Positions 1 to 9,089 of a stretch of DNA of 64,000 nt are shown here, in pieces. The stretch is taken from contig NZ_VTVE01000001.1 in the NCBI RefSeq assembly GCF_010906925.1, forward strand, positions 496,001-560,000. Reading direction: 5' to 3'. The notes under the pieces are model-generated. The model saw only the letters and a list, made by a program, of their open reading frames with translations, made no database searches and was not told the DNA's origin. The stretch's first letter is position 1, and the number at the start of each line of letters is the position of its first letter. This stretch comes from Pseudobutyrivibrio xylanivorans (GTDB lineage: Bacteria; Bacillota; Clostridia; Lachnospirales; Lachnospiraceae). The translations under genes were made by a program, and so were the position numbers.

Positions 1-22
1 GTTATACAAGGAGGAATTTAAA

Positions 23-1246
23 ATGGCATTAAACAAAAAGACAGTTGATGACATCAATGTAAAGGGCCGTCGCGTTCTTGTTCGTTGCGATTTCAACGTA
101 CCACTTAAGGGTGGCGAGATTACAGACGATACACGTATCAAGGCAGCTCTTCCTACAATCAACAAGCTTATCGCTGATGGTGGAAAGGTTATCCTTTGCT
201 CACACCTTGGTAAGGTTAAGAATGGTCCTAACGAGGGCGAGTCACTTGCACCAGTTGCAAAGAGACTTTCAGAGAAGCTCGGTAAGGAAGTTAACTTCGT
301 TTCAGATTACAACGTAACAGGCGAGGCTGCTACAGCAGCAGTTAACGCTATGAAAGAGGGAGATGTAGTTCTTCTTCAGAATACTCGTTTCCGTGGCGAG
401 GAAGAGACAAAGAACGGCGAGGCTTTCTCTAAGGAGCTTGCTGATCTTGCAGATGATTATGTATGTGACGCTTTCGGTTCATCACACAGAGCACACGCTT
501 CTGTAGCTGGTGTTACAAAGTTTATCACAGCTAAGGGTGGTTCTAACGTAGTTGGATACCTTATGCAGAAGGAAATTGACTTCCTTGGCAACGCTGTTGA
601 GAATCCAGTTCGTCCATTCGTAGCTATCCTTGGTGGTGCTAAGGTAGCTGACAAGCTTAACGTTATCAACAACCTTCTTGAGAAGTGCGATACACTTATC
701 ATCGGTGGTGGTATGGCTTACACATTCCAGAAGGCACTTGGCCACGAGATTGGTAAGTCACTTTGTGATGATACAAAGCTTGATTACTGCAAGGAGATGC
801 TTGAGAAGGCAGAGAAGATGGGTAAGGAAATCCTTCTTCCACTTGATTCAGTAACAATCGCTGAGTTCCCAGATCCAATCGATGCTCCAATCGAGACAGA
901 GACATATGATACAGAGAACATGCCAGCAGATAGAGAGGGTTGCGATATCGGACCTAAGACTGTAGAGCTCTTCTCTAACAAGGTTAAGACAGCTAAGACT
1001 GTTCTTTGGAACGGACCAATGGGTCTTTTCGAGAACCCAGCACTTGCTGTAGGTACAAAGGCAGTTGCTCAGGCACTTGCTGATACAGATGCTACAACAA
1101 TCATCGGTGGTGGTGATTCAGCAGCAGCTGTTAACCAGATGGGATTCGCTGACAAGATGAGCCACATCTCTACAGGTGGTGGAGCTTCTCTTGAGTTCCT
1201 TGAGGGTAAGGAGCTTCCTGGCGTTTACGCAGCAGACGACAAGTAA
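23..1246 (+). CDS. pgk: Phosphoglycerate kinase
   Basis: Cytoplasmic glycolytic enzyme that transfers phosphate from 1,3-bisphosphoglycerate to ADP, making ATP and 3-phosphoglycerate. The 407-residue length fits the bacterial family. The N-terminal substrate motif [11 protein letters not shown] (about residues 18-28), the GGAKVADKL stretch and the C-terminal nucleotide-binding GGGDSAAAV loop are all present. An AAGGAGG ribosome site lies 8 bases before the ATG. The promoter lies outside the window. It is followed, beyond a 360-base structured spacer, by tpiA, as in the common gap-pgk-tpi order. The call is secure. Confidence 0.98.
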   Translation: MALNKKTVDDINVKGRRVLVRCDFNVPLKGGEITDDTRIKAALPTINKLIADGGKVILCSHLGKVKNGPNEGESLAPVAKRLSEKLGKEVNFVSDYNVTGEAATAAVNAMKEGDVVLLQNTRFRGEEETKNGEAFSKELADLADDYVCDAFGSSHRAHASVAGVTKFITAKGGSNVVGYLMQKEIDFLGNAVENPVRPFVAILGGAKVADKLNVINNLLEKCDTLIIGGGMAYTFQKALGHEIGKSLCDDTKLDYCKEMLEKAEKMGKEILLPLDSVTIAEFPDPIDAPIETETYDTENMPADREGCDIGPKTVELFSNKVKTAKTVLWNGPMGLFENPALAVGTKAVAQALADTDATTIIGGGDSAAAVNQMGFADKMSHISTGGGASLEFLEGKELPGVYAADDK

Positions 1247-1348
1247 AATTTTCCATATTAGTTTGATTTCTGCGTTAGTAGATGCTTGCAGTAGGTTTAC
1301 TACAGCTTCGCATCTACTGCCTTGAAATAAAGCAAATATGAAAAATTT
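1246..1348. repeat. Hairpin element directly after pgk
   Basis: A palindromic block of about 103 bases that begins at the pgk stop codon. An outer imperfect arm of about 25 bp (AAATTTTCCATATTAG... against ...CAAATATGAAAAATTT) encloses an inner hairpin with AGTAGATGC pairing to GCATCTACT. No T-run follows, so it does not look like an ordinary Rho-independent terminator. It could be an mRNA-stabilising 3' hairpin or a small miniature-transposon-like repeat. No second copy is in the window. Confidence 0.55.
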
Positions 1349-1460
1349 GGCATATCTATTGCCTTGTACTTTTAGAAAAACACTAGAATTTTAAAATCGT
1401 AGAGGCAATATATTTTTATTATTAGAAAAATTATAAGTAGCCATAAATCAGAAATATAGC

Positions 1461-1571
1461 AAATACTCTCATTAGACCTTGATGAGCCATCCCTACTTAG
1501 ATGGTGCGTAAGCAGCATCTTATGTAGGGTAACGAGCGAATAAGAGCGCAAGCGTGTCGTTGAGAGTGTTT
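1461..1571 (+). other. Branched structured element before tpiA
   Basis: This lies in the 362-base gene-free gap between pgk and tpiA. The outer arm is AAATACTCTCA against TGAGAGTGTTT. Inside, CCCTAC (1491) pairs with GTAGGG (1524), and GATG-g-TGC is closed by a GTAA loop onto GCA-g-CATC, a GNRA-type tetraloop. A second small arm is AACGA (1531) with TCGTT (1557). The form suggests a folded RNA in the tpiA leader, 37 bases before the tpiA start codon. The class is not recognised. Between this and the hairpin at 1246-1348 the gap holds only AT-rich DNA with a weak ATTGCC/GGCAAT pairing. Confidence 0.45.
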
Positions 1572-1608
1572 GATATATTGATGATGCAATGGCGAGAGGA
1601 GAACTATT

Positions 1609-2355
1609 ATGGCAAGAAGAAGAATTATTGCCGGCAACTGGAAGATGAACATGACACCTTCTGAGGCTGTAAAGCTTGTTGCTGAGCTTAAGGATTTAGT
1701 TGTAAATGATAATGTAGACGTAGTTTACTGCGTTCCTGCAATTGATATTGTTCCTGTAGTAGAGGCAGTTAAGGGTACAAACGTTAATGTTGGTGCTGAG
1801 AACTTCTACATCGAGGACAAGGGTGCTTTCACTGGCGAGATTTCAGCTCCTATGCTTGTTGATGCTGGTGTTAAGTATGTAATTATGGGTCACTCTGAGA
1901 GACGTGACATCTTTGGTGAGGATGATATCCTTATCAATGCAAAGGTTAAGAAGGCATTCGCTGCTGGTCTTACACCAATCCTTTGCTGTGGTGAGTCACT
2001 TGCACTTCGCAAGGCTGGCACATACAAGGAGTGGATTGAGCGTCAGATCACATGGGATCTTTCAGGCGTTACAGCTGATCAGGTAAAGAACCTTGTTATC
2101 GCTTATGAGCCAATCTGGGCTATCGGTACAGGTGAGACAGCTACAGCTGATCAGGCAGAGGAAGTTTGTGCATTCATCCGTGAGCTTATTGCTAAGCTTT
2201 ATGATGGTGCTACAGCTGAGGCAGTTCGTATTCAGTACGGCGGTTCTATGAACGCTTCAAACGCTGCTGAGCTTCTTTCTAAGCCAAACATCGATGGTGG
2301 TCTTATCGGTGGCGCTTCTCTTAAGCCAGACTTTGGTAAGATCGTTAATGCTTAA
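1609..2355 (+). CDS. tpiA: Triosephosphate isomerase
   Basis: Interconverts dihydroxyacetone phosphate and glyceraldehyde 3-phosphate in the cytoplasm. At 248 residues it is full length. The catalytic residues are visible: N10 and K12 in GNWKMN, the histidine of MGHSERR, and the glutamate of [11 protein letters not shown], followed by the phosphate-binding GGSMNASN segment. The start is set by a GAGAGGAG site at 1595-1602. Separated from pgk by a structured spacer and followed by a strong terminator, so transcription from upstream should end here. Confidence 0.98.
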   Translation: MARRRIIAGNWKMNMTPSEAVKLVAELKDLVVNDNVDVVYCVPAIDIVPVVEAVKGTNVNVGAENFYIEDKGAFTGEISAPMLVDAGVKYVIMGHSERRDIFGEDDILINAKVKKAFAAGLTPILCCGESLALRKAGTYKEWIERQITWDLSGVTADQVKNLVIAYEPIWAIGTGETATADQAEEVCAFIRELIAKLYDGATAEAVRIQYGGSMNASNAAELLSKPNIDGGLIGGASLKPDFGKIVNA

Positions 2356-2430
2356 AATTTATATGGGTTTTGTTAATGACTTTGTTAAAAATGTCAATTA
2401 TAAGTAAGAAAAACTCCTAAAGTTTTACAT

Positions 2431-2460
2431 GCGCACCAGTTCTCTGGTGCGCTATTTTTG
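2431..2460 (+). terminator. Rho-independent terminator after tpiA
   Basis: GCGCACCAG and CTGGTGCGC form a perfect 9-bp stem with a TTCT loop, followed by TATTTTTG. Confidence 0.9.
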
Positions 2461-2489
2461 TTTAAATATCCCCTTATTTATGATATAAT
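2461..2489 (+). promoter_or_regulatory. Sigma-A-type promoter for the Sel1-capA-gpmI operon
   Basis: TTTAAA (2461-2466), a 17-base spacer, and a perfect TATAAT (2484-2489). Transcription would start near 2496. That makes the in-frame ATG at 2498 an unlikely start and supports 2534. Confidence 0.7.
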
Positions 2490-2533
2490 TTGCGCTGATG
2501 GACGTTTTTTGTTCATTTATGACTGGAGGATTA

Positions 2534-3769
2534 ATGAAAGAATATATTCGTTTATTAATGATATTTATATTGCCTATGGGTATACTTTTAGGTTGCGGTA
2601 AGGCAGACGTAGAAGAGACAGCAGAGCAGGTTCCCACAGAGCAGATTGCTATAGAGGGTACTGAGGTTGAGGATTATTCTGCATTGTCATACAGTGGACT
2701 TGAGGTACTTGCCTATGAGGGAGACTCGCAGGCGCAGATTATGCTAGGCCGTAAGCTAGAGTACGGAGATGAGGAGACTGCTCAGAATTTTACAGAGGCT
2801 TTGTCTTGGTATCAGATGGCATCGGATTCTGGAGATTATGATGGCACTTGCGCATTAGGTTATTTTTATTTGACAGGCACAGGCGTTGAGCAGAATTTAG
2901 ACAAGGCTGAGGAGCTATTTAATACAGCCATTGATGGCGGAGTAGATAATGCCAAGGTAGGTCTTGCAAGAGTGATACTTACTAGGGGCGATTATCTTGT
3001 TAATTTAGACGCCCAAGATGATGAAGAGTTATCTACAGAAGATGGCGAGAAAGAGGAATCAAAAGACAAGACTTCTACAGAGGAGCAGTCTGAGGATTTA
3101 AAAAAGGCAGTGGAGCTTCTCACTGAGGCTGCAAAAGCAGAGGATTTAGATGGTCAGTACTATCTTGGATTCATTTACGAGCGCGGTGTGGGTGTTGCAT
3201 TAGATTACAGCAAGGCATTTGATTATTATAGTAGAGTTACTCGTTCAGAGAGCATGGCTCTTCAGGATCAGGATTCTATTAATCATTCTAATATTGCACT
3301 TGGCCTTATGTACATTAAGGGCCATGGAGTGGAAGTTGACGAGGACACAGCATTAGAGCATTTTGAGACTGCATCAGAAAATGGTTCAGCAAAAGCTAGC
3401 TATTACATTGGTCAGATGTATGAGAGCGGTGTAGGCGTTGACAGAGATTACGAGAAAGCTATGGAGTATTATCTCCTTGCTGCCGATAAGGATTACGCGC
3501 CAGCGCTTAATCAGATCGGATATTTATATTACAATGGATATGGTGTTGATGTTGATTTTGCATCAGCAGTATATTACCAAAAGCTTGCGGCATTACAGGG
3601 GTATGCCATTGCGCAAGTTAATTTAGGTTTTCTTTATGAAAACGGTTACGGGGTTGAGAGGAATTTGGAAACAGCTTTATCGTATTATGAGATGGCTGCC
3701 GATTCTGGTTATGAAGGGGCTACGGAGGCTGTTGTCCGAGTAAAGGCACAGATTAATGAAGAATTGTAA
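2534..3769 (+). CDS. Sel1-repeat lipoprotein
   Basis: A predicted surface lipoprotein of 411 residues. The N-terminus is a signal peptide ending in the lipobox LLGC (Cys21). The rest is a series of Sel1/TPR-like units of about 36 residues (A...Y..AA..G...A...LG..Y..G.GV), interrupted around residues 155-185 by an acidic low-complexity insert. Sel1 solenoids bind other proteins, so a scaffold or adaptor role is likely, but the partner is unknown. An ATG at 2498 is also in frame. I prefer 2534 because GGAGGA stands just before it and the lipoprotein signal starts there. It overlaps capA by 14 bases. Confidence 0.85.
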   Translation: MKEYIRLLMIFILPMGILLGCGKADVEETAEQVPTEQIAIEGTEVEDYSALSYSGLEVLAYEGDSQAQIMLGRKLEYGDEETAQNFTEALSWYQMASDSGDYDGTCALGYFYLTGTGVEQNLDKAEELFNTAIDGGVDNAKVGLARVILTRGDYLVNLDAQDDEELSTEDGEKEESKDKTSTEEQSEDLKKAVELLTEAAKAEDLDGQYYLGFIYERGVGVALDYSKAFDYYSRVTRSESMALQDQDSINHSNIALGLMYIKGHGVEVDEDTALEHFETASENGSAKASYYIGQMYESGVGVDRDYEKAMEYYLLAADKDYAPALNQIGYLYYNGYGVDVDFASAVYYQKLAALQGYAIAQVNLGFLYENGYGVERNLETALSYYEMAADSGYEGATEAVVRVKAQINEEL

Positions 3770-5135
3770 CTTTAGGGCAGTTGCGATTATTGTTGCTTTC
3801 TCACTATTAACAGGATGCGGTGCACACGCAGGGGTAGAAGACAACAATTTAGGGGAAATTGAACCTGAGCTTATTGAGATTGAGGATTTATCAGATGCTT
3901 GGGACACTATTTTGAATAGCGCTACAAAGGAATTCATCGGGGGACATCCCATTGATGAATCTTTTCTGATGATGATTACCTCAGAATATGGCGAGGAGAC
4001 TATTAAAGAAATCGCTAGTTACTCTAATTTTACCACGCCAGAAATATGGTATAAGCTCACAGGTAAAAGCGTACATGTACTTTGGTACGAGTATTGCCAA
4101 CAGACAGGCCTTGAGGCCTATGACAATAGAAAGACATATGTGCTTCCTAATGAAGACGGTGGTGATATAGTAATTGATTTCACCGGCGATGTGTCTTTGG
4201 CAGATGGTATAGCTACCACCAGTTATATGGATCAGCAAGAAGAGGGAATCTTGGATTGTTTCTCAGAGGATTTATTATTTGAGATGCAGTCAGCCGATAT
4301 CTTGATGATTAATAATGAGTTTGCTTATACCTCAAGAGGCCAGGCACTTCAAGGAAAGGCATATACCTTTAGAGCCAATCCAAGCAGAGTTGGACTTTTA
4401 AAGGAACTTGGAGTAGATTGTGTATCCGTCGCTAATAATCATGTATACGATTATGATACGACAGGATTTCTAGATACATTGGACACCCTTAGTAATGCGT
4501 CAATGCCTTACGTAGGGGCAGGGGCCGATTTAAAAGAAGCGGCCGAGCCACTTTACTTTATAGTGGGTGGTAGGAAGATAGCTATTGTTGCAGCTACTCA
4601 AATAGAGCGCACACTTAGCTACACAAAAGAGGCTACACCGGATTCACCAGGTGTTTTAAAATGCCTACATCCGGAGTTGTTTTGCCAGATTATCAAGAAG
4701 GCACAGACAAATGCGGACTATGTTATAGTTGTACCTCACTGGGGGACAGAGGGTAATGCCTACTATGGCAATGACCAGGCATCGCTTGCCCGTTCCTTTG
4801 TGGAAGCGGGGGCTGATGCGATAGTTGGAGGCCACACCCATTGTCTGCAGACAGTAGAGTATATGGATGATGTTCCGATTTTCTACAGCCTTGGCAATTT
4901 TTGGTTTTCAACTACTGCCAACATGCCATCTGATTACAGTACAGGTATGGCGCAGATTAGAATCACACCGGATGGTGAGATAGAGACATATTTTATACCA
5001 TGTCATTTTAGCAATGGAGTTACCACTATGCTTTCCTCAGAAGATGAAAAATATAGTGATATAATAAACAGCCTTAATGGCTTATCTAGTTCTGCTGTTA
5101 TTGATGAGCAGGGACATATTAAGGAGGATTTTTAA
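3756..5135 (+). CDS. CapA-family lipoprotein (PGA_cap, metallophosphatase fold)
   Basis: A 459-residue secreted lipoprotein with lipobox LTGC (Cys21), followed by a spacer and a CapA/PgsA-like domain from about residue 135. Metal-site motifs of the calcineurin-like fold are visible: DFTGDVSLAD, NNEFAY, VANNHVYDYD, VPHWGTEGN and VGGHTHCLQ. The family includes poly-gamma-glutamate capsule proteins, but no capB, capC or ligase gene is nearby, so a capsule role is not supported. The enzymatic substrate is unknown. It overlaps the Sel1 gene and touches gpmI by one base, implying translational coupling. Confidence 0.85.
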   Translation: MKNCNFRAVAIIVAFSLLTGCGAHAGVEDNNLGEIEPELIEIEDLSDAWDTILNSATKEFIGGHPIDESFLMMITSEYGEETIKEIASYSNFTTPEIWYKLTGKSVHVLWYEYCQQTGLEAYDNRKTYVLPNEDGGDIVIDFTGDVSLADGIATTSYMDQQEEGILDCFSEDLLFEMQSADILMINNEFAYTSRGQALQGKAYTFRANPSRVGLLKELGVDCVSVANNHVYDYDTTGFLDTLDTLSNASMPYVGAGADLKEAAEPLYFIVGGRKIAIVAATQIERTLSYTKEATPDSPGVLKCLHPELFCQIIKKAQTNADYVIVVPHWGTEGNAYYGNDQASLARSFVEAGADAIVGGHTHCLQTVEYMDDVPIFYSLGNFWFSTTANMPSDYSTGMAQIRITPDGEIETYFIPCHFSNGVTTMLSSEDEKYSDIINSLNGLSSSAVIDEQGHIKEDF

Positions 5136-6679
5136 TGAGTAAAAAACCAGTAGTACTTATGGTTCTCGATGGATATGGTCTCAATGACAATCCAAAGGGA
5201 AATGCAATTGCAATGGCAAAGACACCTGTTATGGACAAGCTTATGGCTGAGTGTCCATTCGTTCAAGGACAGGCATCAGGAATGTTTGTTGGTCTTCCAG
5301 ACGGACAGATGGGAAATTCAGAGGTTGGTCACATGAATATCGGCGCCGGCCGCATTATTTATCAGGATTTAACTAGAATTACTAAGGCTATCAATGATGG
5401 CGAATTCTTCAATAATAAAGTTCTTTTAGAGGCAATTGATAATTGCAAGAAGACAGGCGGAGATATGCATCTTTGGGGTCTTCTTTCTGACGGTGGCGTA
5501 CACAGCCACATCGAGCACCTTTATGGAATGCTTGAGATGTGCAAGAAGAACGGTCTTACAAATGTTTATGTACATGCATTCCTTGATGGTAGAGATACAC
5601 CACCAGCTTCTGGTAAGGATTTCCTTGAGACTCTCCAGAAGAAAATCGATGAAATCGGTGTTGGAGCAATTGCTTCTATCTCTGGTCGTTACTATGCAAT
5701 GGATAGAGATAACAACTGGGATCGTGTAGAGAAGGCTTACAACTCTTTAGTTAAGGGTGAAGGCGTTCTTGCTACATCTGTTTCAGATGCTATGCAGGCT
5801 TCTTATGATGAGGGAGTTACTGATGAGTTCGTTCTTCCTACAGTTATTACAGATGCTGATGGCAAGCCACTTTCAGTTGTTAAGAATGGAGATTCAGTTG
5901 TATTCTTCAACTTCCGTCCAGATAGAGCTCGTGAGATTACTAGAGCATTCTGCGATGACAAGTTCACAGGATTCGATAGAGAATTCCTTACATTATATTA
6001 TGCTTGCTTCAAGGATTATGATGAGACAATCCCTAACAAGCACATTGCTTTCGAGAAGGAGAGCATTACAAATACTTTCGGCGAGTTCCTTGCTAACAAT
6101 GGCTTAAAGCAGCTTAGACTTGCTGAGACAGAAAAATACGCACACGTTACATTCTTCTTCAACGGTGGTGTTGAAGAGCCAAATAAGGACGAGGAGAGAA
6201 TCCTTGTTAACTCACCAAAGGATGTAGCTACATATGACCTTAAGCCTGAGATGTCAGCACCAGAGGTTGGAGCAAAGCTTGTAGACGCTATCAAGTCTAA
6301 CAAATACGATGTTATCGTTATCAACTTTGCTAACCCAGATATGGTTGGTCATACTGGCGTTATAGAGGCAGCTGTTGCAGCTGTAGAGCGTGTAGACTCA
6401 CTTGTAGGAGAGGCAGTCGAGGCAGTTAAGGAGATGGATGGAGCATTATTCATTTGCGCTGACCACGGAAATGCTGAGAAGATGATTGATTATGAGACAG
6501 GAGAGCCACACACAGCTCACACAACAAATCCTGTTCCATTTATCTTAGTTAACTATGATAGTGACTATACACTTCGCGAGGGTGGAGCTCTTTGTGATAT
6601 TGCTCCTACACTTATTGAGATCATGGGCCTTGAGCAGCCTAAGGAGATGACTGGTAAGTCACTACTCATCAAGAAATAG
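5135..6679 (+). CDS. gpmI: 2,3-bisphosphoglycerate-independent phosphoglycerate mutase
   Basis: Converts 3-phosphoglycerate to 2-phosphoglycerate with manganese and a phosphoserine intermediate. At 514 residues it is full length. The metal motif LDGYGLN (residues 11-17), the active Ser62 in GQMGNSEVGH, the DGRDTPP motif, and the C-terminal metal ligands in NPDMVGHTG and CADHGNAE are all present. Its ATG overlaps the capA stop codon (TAATG), with AAGGAGG upstream. A core glycolysis gene is therefore expressed from the promoter of two lipoprotein genes. Confidence 0.98.
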   Translation: MSKKPVVLMVLDGYGLNDNPKGNAIAMAKTPVMDKLMAECPFVQGQASGMFVGLPDGQMGNSEVGHMNIGAGRIIYQDLTRITKAINDGEFFNNKVLLEAIDNCKKTGGDMHLWGLLSDGGVHSHIEHLYGMLEMCKKNGLTNVYVHAFLDGRDTPPASGKDFLETLQKKIDEIGVGAIASISGRYYAMDRDNNWDRVEKAYNSLVKGEGVLATSVSDAMQASYDEGVTDEFVLPTVITDADGKPLSVVKNGDSVVFFNFRPDRAREITRAFCDDKFTGFDREFLTLYYACFKDYDETIPNKHIAFEKESITNTFGEFLANNGLKQLRLAETEKYAHVTFFFNGGVEEPNKDEERILVNSPKDVATYDLKPEMSAPEVGAKLVDAIKSNKYDVIVINFANPDMVGHTGVIEAAVAAVERVDSLVGEAVEAVKEMDGALFICADHGNAEKMIDYETGEPHTAHTTNPVPFILVNYDSDYTLREGGALCDIAPTLIEIMGLEQPKEMTGKSLLIKK

Positions 6680-6735
6680 TTAATGACAGCATTGCTGTTA
6701 AATAAAATTAAATAGATAAGAGAGAGGATTTGATT

Positions 6736-7602
6736 ATGAAACCAATTAAAGAAGGAAAAGTAAGAGAAGTATACGATAATGGTGATAGCATTATCATGGT
6801 AGCCACAGATCGTATTTCTGCATTCGATGTTATTTTAAAGAACAAAATCGTTAATAAGGGTGCAGTTCTTACACAGATGTCAAAGTTTTGGTTTGACCTT
6901 ACAAAAGACATTGTTCCAAATCACATGCTTTCAACTGATGTTAACGACATGCCTGAGTTCTTCAGAAATGATGAATACAAGGGTAAGTCAATGATGTGCA
7001 AGAAGCTTACAATGCTTCCAATCGAGTGCATCGTTCGTGGTTACATCACAGGTTCAGGTTGGGCAAGCTACAAAGAGAACGGTACAGTTTGTGGCATCTC
7101 ACTTCCAGCTGGACTTAAGGAGTCTGATAAGCTCCCAGAACCTATCTACACTCCATCAACCAAGGCAGAAATTGGTGATCATGATGAAAATATCTCTTTC
7201 GAACGTTCCATTGAGGTTCTTGAAAAGGAATTCCCAGGTCACGGTTTAGAGTATGCTGAGGCACTTCGCGACAAGACAATTGCTCTTTACAAGAAGTGCG
7301 CAGACTATGCTCTTACTAAGGGAATTATCATTGCTGATACAAAGTTTGAGTTTGGTCTCGATGAGGAGGGCAATGTTGTTCTCGCAGATGAGATGCTTAC
7401 TCCAGATAGCTCACGTTTCTGGCCACTTGAGGGATATGAGGCTGGACATGGTCAGCCATCCTTTGATAAGCAGTTTGTACGTGATTGGTTAAAGGCAAAT
7501 CCAGATTCTGATTACCTCCTTCCACAGGATGTAATTGATAAGACTATCGCTAAGTATTTAGAGGCTTACAAGCTTCTTACTGGCAAGGAGCTTGCGATTT
7601 AA
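6736..7602 (+). CDS. purC: Phosphoribosylaminoimidazole-succinocarboxamide synthase (SAICAR synthase)
   Basis: Joins aspartate to CAIR with ATP in purine synthesis. The 288-residue protein starts MKPIKEGKVREVYD, the usual PurC nucleotide-binding beginning, and contains IVRGYITGSGW, DTKFEFG and DEMLTPDSSRFWP. A TTG two codons earlier is in frame, but the ATG at 6736 sits at normal distance from GAGAGGA. First gene of the purC-purF-purB group. I saw no purine riboswitch in the short spacer after gpmI. Confidence 0.97.
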   Translation: MKPIKEGKVREVYDNGDSIIMVATDRISAFDVILKNKIVNKGAVLTQMSKFWFDLTKDIVPNHMLSTDVNDMPEFFRNDEYKGKSMMCKKLTMLPIECIVRGYITGSGWASYKENGTVCGISLPAGLKESDKLPEPIYTPSTKAEIGDHDENISFERSIEVLEKEFPGHGLEYAEALRDKTIALYKKCADYALTKGIIIADTKFEFGLDEEGNVVLADEMLTPDSSRFWPLEGYEAGHGQPSFDKQFVRDWLKANPDSDYLLPQDVIDKTIAKYLEAYKLLTGKELAI

Positions 7603-7635
7603 GAATCCAGTGATTTTATTGTATTAGGAGATTTT

Positions 7636-9078
7636 ATGAAGGAAATTATTAAGGATACTCCATGGGACGATTTGCACGAGGAGTGCGGCGTCTTTGCGAT
7701 GTATGATTTCGACGGTGGGGACGTTGCCTCCTCTATTTATTATGGTCTTTTTGCTCTGCAGCACAGAGGCCAGGAGAGCTGCGGTATCGCCGTTTCAGAC
7801 ACCAATGGTCCTAAGCGCAATTATTCTTTGAATAAGGGCATGGGACTTGTAAATGAAGTATTTAATCAGGATATCTTAGAGGGAATGCACGGCGATATCG
7901 GTGTAGGACATACAAGATATTCTACCGCAGGTTCGTCTTGTAGAGAGAATGCTCAGCCACTTGTGCTTTCTTACATCAAGGGAATTCTCGGCATGGCCCA
8001 CAATGGTAATCTTATCAATGCTGAGGAGCTTAGAGATGAGCTTTCAATGACTGGTGCTATTTTCCAGACTACTATCGATTCTGAGACTATCGCTTATTTA
8101 ATAGCAAGAGAGCGTCTTAACAGTGCAACTGTAGAAGAGGCTGTAGCTAGAGCTTGTGACAGAATCAAGGGTGCTTATTCACTTGTAGTAATGTCACCAC
8201 GTAAGCTTATTGCTGCCCGTGACCCACAGGGATTCAGACCTCTTTGCATCGGTAAGCGTGACAATGCATACGTAATAGCATCTGAGTCATGTGCCTTAGA
8301 TACAATTGGTGCTGAGTTTATCAGAGATATTGAGCCAGGAGAGATTGTTACTATTTCTCCAGATTTTGGAATCAAATCCGACAAGAGCAGATGTGTTTCT
8401 AAGGACAAGCATGCTCGTTGTATATTTGAGTATATTTATTTTGCTAGACCTGACAGTTCATTTGATGGCAAGTCAGTATATGAGTCTAGAATTCAGGCAG
8501 GACGTTATCTTGCGCAGGATTCACCAGTAGATGCTGATTTGGTTGTTGGCGTTCCTGAGTCTGGTAATGCAGCGGCTCTTGGATTTTCACTTGAGTCAGG
8601 CATTCCTTATGGAACAGCATTTGTTAAAAATGGATATGTAGGTCGTACATTCATCAAACCTAAGCAGGCTAGTAGAGAGTCTTCTGTTCAGGTAAAACTT
8701 AATGCGCTTCGTGAGGTTGTTGCTGGCAAGAGAATCATCATGATTGACGATTCAATTGTCCGTGGTACTACATCTGATCGTATTGTTAAGATGCTTAGAG
8801 ATGCAGGCGCTACAGAGGTTCATGTACGTATTTCATCACCTCCATTCTTGTGGCCTTGCTATTTTGGTACTGATGTACCATGCCGTGAGCAGCTTATAGC
8901 TTACAACCATACAGTAGAGGAAATCCGTGAAATCATAGGTGCCGATTCATTGGCATATCTTCAGTTCGACAGACTTTCACAGATGGTAGACGGACTTGAG
9001 ATTTGTCATGGTTGCTTTGATGGCAACTATCCTATGGATCCACCAGAAAACGATATTCGTGGAGATTACGATAAATAA
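7636..9078 (+). CDS. purF: Amidophosphoribosyltransferase
   Basis: Catalyses the first committed step of purine synthesis, making phosphoribosylamine from PRPP and glutamine. It has 480 residues. Cys17 in EECGVF is the glutaminase nucleophile exposed after removal of a 16-residue propeptide. The N-terminal Ntn-hydrolase half shows HRGQESCGI and GHTRYST. The phosphoribosyltransferase half contains the PRPP loop IIMIDDSIVRGTTS. The C-terminal cysteines (ICHGC and others) suit the Fe-S form typical of Firmicutes. Located 33 bases after purC. Confidence 0.97.
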   Translation: MKEIIKDTPWDDLHEECGVFAMYDFDGGDVASSIYYGLFALQHRGQESCGIAVSDTNGPKRNYSLNKGMGLVNEVFNQDILEGMHGDIGVGHTRYSTAGSSCRENAQPLVLSYIKGILGMAHNGNLINAEELRDELSMTGAIFQTTIDSETIAYLIARERLNSATVEEAVARACDRIKGAYSLVVMSPRKLIAARDPQGFRPLCIGKRDNAYVIASESCALDTIGAEFIRDIEPGEIVTISPDFGIKSDKSRCVSKDKHARCIFEYIYFARPDSSFDGKSVYESRIQAGRYLAQDSPVDADLVVGVPESGNAAALGFSLESGIPYGTAFVKNGYVGRTFIKPKQASRESSVQVKLNALREVVAGKRIIMIDDSIVRGTTSDRIVKMLRDAGATEVHVRISSPPFLWPCYFGTDVPCREQLIAYNHTVEEIREIIGADSLAYLQFDRLSQMVDGLEICHGCFDGNYPMDPPENDIRGDYDK

Positions 9079-9089
9079 AGGAGAGAATT

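Noticed and set aside
3756-5135. Poly-gamma-glutamate capsule locus
   Set aside because: Only a CapA-like lipoprotein is present; synthetase genes capB and capC are missing.
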